From the NCBI GenBank assembly GCA_043820045.1, contig JBDREF010000446.1:1-5830 (forward strand): a stretch of 5,830 nucleotides of DNA. Direction: 5' to 3'. Shown here one piece after another: positions 1 through 4,835 of this stretch. Made by a program: the position numbers and the translations under genes. The notes beneath the pieces are model-generated. The model searched no databases, was not told the origin of the DNA, and saw only the letters and a list, made by a program, of their open reading frames with translations. Numbering within the stretch: the first letter of the stretch is position 1; every line of letters starts with the position of its first letter. This DNA comes from JBDREF01 sp043820045 (GTDB lineage: Bacteria > Planctomycetota > Phycisphaerae > Sedimentisphaerales > Anaerobacaceae).

Positions 1-37
1 GATTGCCGCGCGATTCTACGAATCGCTCGCAATGACA
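1..37. repeat. REP-like interspersed repeat, left copy (may be cut by the window edge)
   Basis: The segment begins GATTGC and ends TCGCAATGACA. It is an imperfect inverted counterpart of the segment at 53-85, which begins TGTCATTGCGA and ends GCAATC. The outer ends match and the centres differ. From memory, sequences of the type GATTGCTTCG...CTCGCAATGACA recur in intergenic regions of many unrelated bacterial genomes, so this is probably one member of a dispersed family. It contains no ORF of note. Confidence 0.5.
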
Positions 38-52
38 TATAAATGCACTTTG

Positions 53-121
53 TGTCATTGCGAGGAGCATAGCGACGAAGCAATCTCACGTTCTTCGACA
101 GGCCCCTTCGCGGGAATGACA
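53..121. repeat. REP/MITE-like repeat with TGTCATT...AATGACA ends
   Basis: This 69-bp unit starts TGTCATTGCGAGGAG and ends CGCGGGAATGACA. The terminal TGTCATT and AATGACA are exact inverted complements, giving 7-bp terminal inverted repeats. Its first half (53-85) pairs imperfectly with 1-37, so the two could form a long interrupted hairpin. No transposase is encoded in the window, so if mobile it would depend on a protein made elsewhere. The family identity rests on memory of similar intergenic repeats and not on a search. Confidence 0.5.
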
Positions 122-153
122 AGTGACACCATCATTCATGACAGAACCTGACA

Positions 154-184
154 CGTGTGCAATCCCGGCGCGCCGGGACACACG
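154..184. repeat. GC-rich palindrome inside a longer interrupted inverted repeat
   Basis: Positions 164-177 are a perfect 14-bp palindrome, CCCGGCGCGCCGGG. It is flanked by CGTGTG (154-159) and its complement CACACG (179-184), so a transcript of either strand could fold into a two-part stem with a small asymmetric bulge. It lies about 50-80 bp downstream of the reductase stop codon and could end or stabilise that transcript. No U-run follows on the minus strand, so it is not a canonical intrinsic terminator. A protein-binding site or part of a repeat element is equally possible. Confidence 0.4.
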
Positions 185-196
185 CTACGTTCTTCC

Positions 197-205
197 TTAT
201 CCACA
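197..205 (+). promoter_or_regulatory. Consensus DnaA-box sequence (TTATCCACA)
   Basis: The nonamer TTATCCACA is an exact match to the strong DnaA-box consensus. It lies in non-coding DNA just before the 9-bp tandem repeat. It is isolated: there is no cluster of boxes and no dnaA or dnaN gene in the window, so nothing shows that it is an origin. It may be a DnaA titration or regulatory site, or chance. Confidence 0.3.
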
Positions 206-231
206 ATCCGTGTAATCCGCGCAATCCGCGG
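205..231. repeat. Three tandem copies of a 9-bp unit
   Basis: The units AATCCGTGT (205-213), AATCCGCGC (214-222) and AATCCGCGG (223-231) lie head to tail with no spacer and share AATCCGYG. The array stops 1 bp before the reductase stop codon at 233-235. It could be a replication-slippage product or part of a dispersed intergenic element. Confidence 0.6.
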
Positions 232-244
232 TTTAGAACCACGG
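226..244 (-). terminator. Hairpin spanning the reductase stop codon (weak terminator candidate)
   Basis: On the minus-strand RNA the sequence forms an 8-bp stem, CCGUGGUU with AACCGCGG and one U-G wobble, around a CUA loop. The stem includes the last sense codons and the UAA stop. One arm is formed by the third tandem-repeat unit. No U-tract follows, so intrinsic termination is doubtful; a processing or 3'-end-protecting stem is an alternative. Confidence 0.3.
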
Positions 245-961
245 AGCCGAACTTATCCTTCGAATGTGCAGCTCGTCCACTACAGCGTTTCCTTTGTGCG
301 TGACAAGATAGAGCACTAATTCGGCAATCTCTTCGGGTTTTATCAGTTCGTCTTTCGGAATATCCGGCCGAACGCGCGAAACCATATCGGTATCGACCCC
401 GCCGGGGCAGAGAACGTGAACGCGAATGTTCGTGCCTCTTAGTTCCTCCGACAATGATATCGTCATGCCGCGCAGGGCGTGCTTCGAGGATGTATAGGCG
501 CTCTGCTGTGGATAACCTTTGACGCCCACCACCGATGCAATGTTGACAATGTAAGCGGCCGGCGATTTTTTCAGCAGCCCCAGCGCTTCCCTGCAGAGTA
601 TGAACGGAGCGCGCGCGTTGATGAACATACAGCGCTGCCAGTCTTCGGTCGAGGTTTTCTCCAGGTCCGCCGAGAGAGTGACACCGGCGTTGTTGATGAG
701 TATATCGAGACGGCCGAACTTCTCGCCTGTCACCGTCACCAGGTTCCTGATTGAATCCTCATCGGTCAGCTCGGTGGTGACAATCTCCGCCTTTCCGCCC
801 GCCTCAGTGACAAGCTCGGCGGTGGCCCGCATCTTTTCGAGTGAGCGAGCGGCTAAGACAACCGTTGCGGCCTCGCACGCCAGGGCGACGCTGACGGCCC
901 TGCCGATCCCCCTGCTCGCCCCTGTTACTATCGCTACTTTTCCAGCTAACTGTTTCGCCAT
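233..961 (-). CDS. SDR-family oxidoreductase, FabG-like (classical short-chain dehydrogenase)
   Basis: The 242-residue protein is full length for a classical SDR and is probably a cytoplasmic NAD(P)H-dependent reductase or dehydrogenase of a carbonyl/alcohol substrate. The Rossmann cofactor loop TGASRGIG is at 13-20 and the NNAG motif at 90-93. The catalytic tetrad is complete: Asn115, Ser143, Tyr156 and Lys160, with the usual Y-x3-K spacing. A PGGVDTDM segment (186-193) follows strand 6. Arg17 and Arg39 after strand 2 favour NADPH, as is known for this family. The start ATG at 961 lies 5 nt after the stop of the upstream ankyrin gene. It has no Shine-Dalgarno sequence, so translation is probably coupled. 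The N-terminus begins directly with the glycine-rich fold, which supports this start. The C-terminal HIRRISSAPWF resembles other family members, so the end is not truncated. The substrate cannot be deduced; a 3-oxoacyl-ACP reductase role is possible, but no fatty-acid genes are nearby. Confidence 0.93.
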   Translation of the reverse strand: MAKQLAGKVAIVTGASRGIGRAVSVALACEAATVVLAARSLEKMRATAELVTEAGGKAEIVTTELTDEDSIRNLVTVTGEKFGRLDILINNAGVTLSADLEKTSTEDWQRCMFINARAPFILCREALGLLKKSPAAYIVNIASVVGVKGYPQQSAYTSSKHALRGMTISLSEELRGTNIRVHVLCPGGVDTDMVSRVRPDIPKDELIKPEEIAELVLYLVTHKGNAVVDELHIRRISSAPWF

Positions 962-966
962 CCGTT

Positions 967-2430
967 TTAGCGTCGCCGACGAGCCGTTCCTGAACTCCCC
1001 TGCTGCTGCGTAGCTCCTGTATCTCCTCTGAGGCTGGTCCGTCCCCTCGTGCGGCTGCGGCCTGTGTTGCCGTAGGCGTCAGCGGTGCGCGGGTCCGCGG
1101 TCTGCTGCTGAAGCTTCAGTCTCTCTTGCTCCATCTTCTTGGCATACACGTCGAACCTCTCCTGCCTGGCTAACAGCACCCCGTCAATGGCCGCGGTCGT
1201 TTTCTCCGCCTTCTCCTCGACGGCAATTCTTCGCACTGCGACAATCTCCAACTTGACCTGCTCGTTAACCGACTTGGCCAAGTCCTCTTTCTTGTCAATC
1301 GTTGCCTGCGACCAGAGACTTATCGCCTGCTCTGTTTCCGCGTCAAGCTGCTCTTCCGGTCGCCCCGGGCGCGCATTCCTGTCCGTTCCGGCCGTACCGT
1401 AGGGACCGCCATAGGCATCGCCGCCCATGTCCGATCCGGCAGCGCCCGTTTGCGGAGACCTGCCTCTGGTAGTGGTTCTGCTGGAAACCCTTGTACGACC
1501 GCGGGTGCCTGTTGACTCTGTTTCTCTCAGATCTCTTTTCTGTTGAAGCAGTTCCTTGTTTACGTGCTTGAAACGTTCCTCTCTTCGAGCGAGCAACTGG
1601 TCTATCGCCGCCGTTGTCTTCTTCGCTTTCTCTTCAACGGCGATCTTTTTCACATAGCCCAACTCATCTTCAATCTGCTGATCGACCGCCCTGGCAAGAA
1701 TAGTCCTGTTATCGTACCTGGTTTGCTCCCAATTGCGCATTTCGCTCTGGCTCTTGGCCGCAACCGTCGCCAGCGACTTGTCCATATCTTTGAACGTCTT
1801 GATCTTCGCCTTAATAGCATTCGGATCTGCCAGTACATCCACCTCACCCGGCACGGGTGCAGCCGCTGCAACTCTGCCTCGAGCCGGGCCAGCAGCCGCA
1901 GCCGGATTCTCCCGGTACATACCTCTGCCGGGACCGCCGTACATGTCCCCTTCCAGGTCCTGCAGGACCGGCTCCGTCGCGCCGTGCTTGGTTAGAAAGT
2001 CTGCAATTTCAGTCTTGCCCCCCTTCTTCGCTACTGATAGAGCGTTCTCGCCGGTGGCGGTGGTGACATTCACGTCCGCTCCCTTTGCAACGAGCAGCTC
2101 AAGCACCTCTTTTTGTCCCGTCTCGGCCGCTATGAACAGAGCCGTGCGAGCCCGCTTGTCCTTTACATTTACATTGGCACCCTTGCTGAGAAGCAGCTCA
2201 ACGACGGCCTGACGGCGATTCGAGACGGCAGCCAGCAGTGGGGTCCAGCCCATCCTGTTCTCCAGATTTACATCCTCGCCCTTGCCAAGCAGTGCGGTGA
2301 CCTGGTCAACGTCACCGTCAACGGCGGCCTGGTGTATTGACTTCGTCGGCTTGTCCTGCGAATAAGCGTTATCGAACGCAGCAAGCCCGAGTAATAGCAC
2401 AACCATCAGGGAAATAATCAAACGTTTCAT
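967..2430 (-). CDS. Secreted ankyrin-repeat protein with duplicated helical module and Gly/Arg-rich linkers
   Basis: The 487-residue protein starts at the ATG at 2430, which has a GGGAGGA ribosome-binding site 7 nt upstream. An in-frame TTG five codons earlier overlaps that site and is rejected. A Sec signal peptide (MKRLIISLMVVLLLGLAAF) has a likely cleavage after AYS at residue 24, so the product is expected outside the cytoplasmic membrane, probably in the periplasm. Four ankyrin repeats follow at about 32-60, 61-93, 94-126 and 127-150, with typical GADVNV and LLL..GA motifs. Two copies of a charged helical module lie at about 228-303 and 367-442. They align without gaps at an offset of 139 and share IAVEEKA, KTTAAID and ERF. 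Each domain is followed by a flexible linker with a YGG/YGN motif (164, 340, 453), and the second and third linkers are rich in RGR/RTR. The C-terminus ends in four arginines. Ankyrin repeats bind proteins; the partner is unknown. I do not recognise the module and assign no enzymatic role. Confidence 0.88.
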   Translation of the reverse strand: MKRLIISLMVVLLLGLAAFDNAYSQDKPTKSIHQAAVDGDVDQVTALLGKGEDVNLENRMGWTPLLAAVSNRRQAVVELLLSKGANVNVKDKRARTALFIAAETGQKEVLELLVAKGADVNVTTATGENALSVAKKGGKTEIADFLTKHGATEPVLQDLEGDMYGGPGRGMYRENPAAAAGPARGRVAAAAPVPGEVDVLADPNAIKAKIKTFKDMDKSLATVAAKSQSEMRNWEQTRYDNRTILARAVDQQIEDELGYVKKIAVEEKAKKTTAAIDQLLARREERFKHVNKELLQQKRDLRETESTGTRGRTRVSSRTTTRGRSPQTGAAGSDMGGDAYGGPYGTAGTDRNARPGRPEEQLDAETEQAISLWSQATIDKKEDLAKSVNEQVKLEIVAVRRIAVEEKAEKTTAAIDGVLLARQERFDVYAKKMEQERLKLQQQTADPRTADAYGNTGRSRTRGRTSLRGDTGATQQQGSSGTARRRR

Positions 2431-2436
2431 GGTATG

Positions 2437-2443
2437 TCCTCCC
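2437..2443 (-). promoter_or_regulatory. Ribosome-binding site that fixes the ankyrin-gene start
   Basis: On the minus strand GGGAGGA lies 7 nt before the ATG at 2430. The upstream in-frame TTG (2445-2443) overlaps this site and would add five residues (MGGHT) before the signal peptide, so the ATG is the better start. Confidence 0.75.
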
Positions 2444-2525
2444 AAATATGCCTAAAGTCATACAACGTCCATCGCCAATTTAAGCTTAGTACCTAATTAG
2501 CAGACAAAACTACACGCCAAACTAA

Positions 2526-2554
2526 ATTATACACCAATTCGTGCAGTTTCTCAC
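2526..2554 (-). promoter_or_regulatory. Sigma70-type promoter for the ankyrin-SDR pair
   Basis: On the minus strand a perfect -10 hexamer TATAAT (2531-2526) is preceded, after a 17-nt spacer, by GTGAGA (2554-2549), which matches TTGACA at four of six positions. The expected transcript start near 2518 leaves a leader of about 88 nt before the ATG at 2430. The surrounding DNA is AT-rich and non-coding, between the parB stop and the ankyrin gene. The implied unit is ankyrin gene followed by the reductase gene. Confidence 0.55.
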
Positions 2555-2593
2555 GTAAAAACTCTTCCACCGCCGGTTTTCTCGATTCCTTCT

Positions 2594-3544
2594 CTATATC
2601 TCATCCCCGCAGGCAAGGCCGAGCCTCTCCGTAATGCCGTCGAACTCATCCAGAGAGTAGAATTCGATGATTATCCGCCCCTTCTGGCCATTTTTCTTCG
2701 TCTCAATGCTGACTTTCGTACGCAGTTCGCTGGCCAGCTTGTTCTCCAGGTCCACTATGTGAGGCGGTTTTGAGCGCACCGGCGGCTTGGCTTGTCCGGT
2801 GCCGGCAAGATACTTTCGCACCAGCCGTTCAACCTCGCGGACGCTCAGCCGCCCTGCCATCGCTCTGTTGGCGAGCTTCCGCCGCAATTCGTCCGTGGGT
2901 AATGCCAGTATCGCACGGGCGTGGCCCATAGCGAGCTGCCCCTGGGCCAGCATCTGCTTGATCTCCTGCGGTAAGTCCAGTAGTCGCAAGTAGTTAGCAA
3001 CAACGGAGCGGTCTTCGCCGAGCCTCTCCGCCGCCTCGGCCTGTGTCAACGAGAACGTGCTCACGTAGTCTTGGTATGCTTTGGCGCGTTCGATGGGGTT
3101 GAGATCGACGCGGTGAATGTTCTCTACCAGCGCCCACTCATGCAACTGCTCGTCGGTAGCGTGGCGGACGAGAGCGGGAATCGTCGCCAAGCCGGCCATC
3201 TTCGTCGCGCGGAAACGCCGCTCGCCGGCAATCAACTGGTAGCCGGCTCCCATCGGGCGAACGATGATGGGCTGAATTACGCCATTGGCCTTGATCGACT
3301 CAGACAACTCTACCAGCTCCTCCTCGTTCCACACCGTTCGCGCCTGGTAGGGATTGGGCGAGATGGTATCAACGTGAAGTTCTCGCAATGAATCGTCTAA
3401 CTCCTTATCCGGCGGGAAGTTAGAGTCATCACGAGGGGTGGGGATTGTGCGTTCCGGCTCAGAAAGATTGGACATTATAGGACCCAATAAAGATTGAAGC
3501 CCCCTGCCGAGGTGCTTCGGTTTCTCTCTTTTTTTGTCGGTCAT
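2594..3544 (-). CDS. parB: Chromosome-partitioning protein ParB (Spo0J family)
   Basis: The 316-residue protein is a CTP-dependent DNA clamp that loads at parS and spreads along flanking DNA to organise and segregate the origin region. The N-terminal HLGRGLQSLLG (11-21) is the conserved segment through which ParB contacts and stimulates the ATPase ParA. The CTP-binding domain shows NGVIQPIIVRP (87-97), GERRFRA (107-113) and ENIHRVDLNPIERA (141-154). A helix-turn-helix for parS recognition spans about 166-190 (LTQAEAAERLGEDRSVVANY). A basic linker precedes the C-terminal dimerisation domain (about 261-312). The length is slightly above the usual 280-300 because of an acidic/proline-rich linker at 22-55. 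AAGGAG lies 5 nt before the ATG, which supports this start. All motifs are intact, so the gene looks functional. The usual parA neighbour is missing upstream, where two parS sites lie instead. Confidence 0.97.
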   Translation of the reverse strand: MTDKKREKPKHLGRGLQSLLGPIMSNLSEPERTIPTPRDDSNFPPDKELDDSLRELHVDTISPNPYQARTVWNEEELVELSESIKANGVIQPIIVRPMGAGYQLIAGERRFRATKMAGLATIPALVRHATDEQLHEWALVENIHRVDLNPIERAKAYQDYVSTFSLTQAEAAERLGEDRSVVANYLRLLDLPQEIKQMLAQGQLAMGHARAILALPTDELRRKLANRAMAGRLSVREVERLVRKYLAGTGQAKPPVRSKPPHIVDLENKLASELRTKVSIETKKNGQKGRIIIEFYSLDEFDGITERLGLACGDEI

Positions 3545-3688
3545 ACAGGCTCCTTCACATAGCGATTCCTTGATCGGGCTTCCTTTCCCTCGCTGCTGAC
3601 TCTCAGAGGGCTACCCAACTAATATTTCGGACTTTCTACTCGAAATCCTGCAACTTTGCCAGCCCAAAATCTCAGGTTCCTAAAAAAA
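3545..3688. other. Upstream leader of parB, non-coding
   Basis: This stretch lies between the parB start codon and the first parS site. It should hold the parB promoter, but I found no convincing -35/-10 pair; ATATTAG near 3620 on the minus strand is the nearest AT-rich candidate. In most bacteria the end of parA would occupy this position. Translation in all frames gives no ParA-like Walker motif. Confidence 0.5.
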
Positions 3689-3704
3689 TGTTTCACGTGA
3701 AACA
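3689..3704. promoter_or_regulatory. parS: parS centromere site 1
   Basis: TGTTTCACGTGAAACA is a perfect 16-bp palindrome and an exact match to the chromosomal parS consensus. It lies 145 bp upstream of parB. ParB should nucleate here and spread over its own promoter, so autoregulation is possible. An A before the site creates ATG TTT CAC GTG AAA, the frame in which parS often opens rsmG (gidB), but the ORF that follows is only 57 codons and unrelated to RsmG by eye. Confidence 0.95.
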
Positions 3705-4026
3705 CTGGCTCTTTAGGTCGATGCCTGCAATGTTGGACGGTAGGTGGGTCCGCCCGCGCCGTTTGATGCCGCCAATAAATCGGTTTCAGCCAAGACTAAA
3801 GTCGCCACTCAGGTCCTTGGAGCAGCCCTGCCGGCAGGCGTCATCAAGCAACTGGATGTAGCTCCAGTCATATCGGGAGCCACCCTATGTATGTCATTCG
3901 CGGGCTCTCCGTGGCCGGAATAGAGTGCAAGTCGCGCCAAATCCTGCCTTCCAGGAGGCCATGAGGAGGTGAATCGATAGTCAACATCTTGATCTGTGTG
4001 TACATGAAAACCCTCCAATTGAGCAA
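3705..4026. other. 322-bp spacer between the two parS sites
   Basis: No recognisable gene lies here. Two small inverted repeats are visible: a perfect 12-bp palindrome CCTGCCGGCAGG (3827-3838), and ACTGGA...TCCAGT with a 6-bp loop (3851-3868). A 45-codon minus-strand ORF (3868-4005) occupies the right half. With no strong coding signal, the segment is best read as a centromere-proximal spacer or a decayed remnant of a lost gene. Confidence 0.5.
3868..4005 (-). CDS. Possible 45-residue small protein beside parS (doubtful)
   Basis: The ORF opens at an ATG (4005) preceded at 6 nt by GGAGG (4016-4012), a strong ribosome-binding site, and ends at TGA (3868). The product begins MYTQIKMLTIDSPPHG and contains several tryptophans, with no signal peptide, membrane segment or familiar motif. 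parS site 2 ends 22 bp upstream of its start, so ParB binding would cover its promoter. Beyond the stop another frame continues briefly with protein-like composition (WSYIQLLDDACRQG), so a frameshifted remnant of a longer gene is an alternative. I assign no function. Confidence 0.2.
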   Translation of the reverse strand: MYTQIKMLTIDSPPHGLLEGRIWRDLHSIPATESPRMTYIGWLPI

Positions 4027-4042
4027 TGTTTCACGTGAAACA
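4027..4042. promoter_or_regulatory. parS: parS centromere site 2, inside an extended palindrome
   Basis: This is a second exact copy of TGTTTCACGTGAAACA, 338 bp from the first, centre to centre. The symmetry extends outward: AGCAA on the left (4022-4026) and ATGCT on the right (4043-4047) are complementary except at the pair next to the core. This gives a 26-bp near-perfect palindrome (4022-4047). It is likely a ParB loading site. Confidence 0.95.
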
Positions 4043-4472
4043 ATGCTGAGCGAAGCTGTCGCAAGAATAAAGAGATTTGGGCAAGGAACGTCACTATTTC
4101 TGCCAAAACAGCTTCAATTCCCGTTTTCTGCCGTGCAGAGGACCTCCAAAGGCCCAACTCGCGGGGCTTGTCTGCTCTGCTTATTAGTTCTTGGCGAGCA
4201 CATCATATGCACACATGGCGGCATAGGAATTCCGAAGATGCACGCGAGAAGAGTGAATCTAATCCTGCCACAGAACGATAGCGACGCAAACCTTCCTTGC
4301 GTTGCTTAGCGAGCCGATGCCACCGATGCATCGACCGCACCTTGCTGGGTTCTCACAGGAGTCGAGGTATAAGTTGCGATGTGCCCAGTGCCGGATGCGC
4401 AGTATAGTTATATCCTCACCAAAACTCTTGTAACGCATTGCCTCTGGCTCAGCGAGTTTGTTGTATGAACAT

Positions 4473-4670
4473 CTAATGTTCTGGGGGCTTGCCGCCGCCA
4501 GGCGGAACCGGCCCCTCCTTTTCGTTGCCGAGCTGCTGCCGCGAATCCACAGCGTCGGCCCCGGAGATGAAGGCTTGCGAGCTTGGCGGCAATAAGCCGA
4601 CCACAGGCCATATCAGCCTTGGAAAGGCCGTTTTTGCCTGTGCTAAGGCCTCAACTTGGCATCCGGGCAT
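4473..4670 (-). CDS. Possible 65-residue hypothetical protein with Pro/Gly-rich tail (doubtful)
   Basis: Read from the ATG at 4670, the frame gives a short hydrophobic stretch (LIWPVVGLLPP) and then a polar, proline/glycine-rich tail (KEGPVPPGGGKPPEH) before TAG. The tail is of a type seen in real exported proteins, but the start has no well-placed ribosome-binding site. The frame can be extended upstream only through a TTG at 4784. It may be the 3' remnant of a decayed gene. I recognise no family. Confidence 0.15.
   Translation of the reverse strand: MPGCQVEALAQAKTAFPRLIWPVVGLLPPSSQAFISGADAVDSRQQLGNEKEGPVPPGGGKPPEH
4484..4515 (+). terminator. GC-rich hairpin followed by a T-rich stretch (weak)
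   Basis: Outer arms GGGGC (4484-4488) and GCCCC (4511-4515) enclose an inner CCGCC/GGCGG stem (4492-4496, 4501-4505) with a GCCA loop. The next bases on the plus strand, TCCTTTTCGTT, are T-rich. No plus-strand gene lies directly upstream, so a terminator role is uncertain. Confidence 0.25.
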
Positions 4671-4716
4671 TGACGGTACGCGGCTCTCCGGAATAACCTG
4701 TTTGCAGGGAAAAAGA

Positions 4717-4744
4717 TTGACGCTCGGCAGGGCGTGCGTTAAAT
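4717..4744 (+). promoter_or_regulatory. Candidate promoter of the GntP-family gene
   Basis: TTGACG (4717-4722) matches the -35 consensus at five of six positions. After a 16-bp spacer, TTAAAT (4739-4744) matches the -10 consensus at four of six. A start near 4751 would give a leader of about 85 nt to the ATG at 4836. I see no operator resembling a known gluconate regulator site. Confidence 0.4.
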
Positions 4745-4835
4745 ATCGTGGGGCGTAGCGACTTTGGCAGGTGCGACCCGGCAACTGTGGCGGGGCGCCG
4801 CCTGAAGTCCGGGCCGGTTGTTAAGGAAGACCTCG

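Larger units (their letters stand above)
4043..4716. other. Gene-poor region right of parS
   Basis: No confident gene, tRNA or rRNA was found in either strand. The longest plus-strand frame crossing this area (from 3989 to 4309) reads through parS, lacks family motifs and has a cysteine-rich, irregular composition, so I do not call it. Small features are a 10-bp palindrome CGATGCATCG (4324-4333), a GC-rich stem at 4484-4515 and a weak minus-strand ORF at 4473-4670. It could be decayed coding sequence or a long regulatory/centromeric spacer. Confidence 0.5.

Noticed and set aside
1..232. CRISPR array or tRNA in the left intergenic region
   Set aside because: The repeats are either inverted pairs or direct 9-bp units without spacers, and no tRNA-like T-loop or cloverleaf is visible.
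1733..2212. Plus-strand frames opposite the ankyrin gene
   Set aside because: They are shadows of the ankyrin protein frame, which has a signal peptide, repeats, ribosome-binding site and promoter.
2550..2593. Possible intrinsic terminator after parB
   Set aside because: The only stem is AAAAC/GTTTT around a long loop, which is too weak and AT-rich to be called a terminator.
3688..3861. Plus-strand ORF starting ATG TTT CAC GTG AAA at parS site 1, as rsmG genes often do
   Set aside because: It has only 57 codons, no ribosome-binding site (a run of A precedes it) and no RsmG-like sequence after the first residues. The MFHVK start is simply parS read in frame.
3809..4018. Minus-strand 69-codon frame between the parS sites
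   Set aside because: It begins at TTG inside the GGAGG region of another frame and has no recognisable protein features.
3989..4309. Plus-strand 106-codon frame across parS site 2
   Set aside because: No family motif, irregular composition with scattered cysteines, and the frame reads through the parS palindrome. No convincing coding signal.
4489..4758. Plus-strand 89-codon frame upstream of the permease
   Set aside because: It begins at TTG inside a GC-rich hairpin, has no ribosome-binding site, and overlaps an equally weak frame on the other strand and the likely permease promoter.
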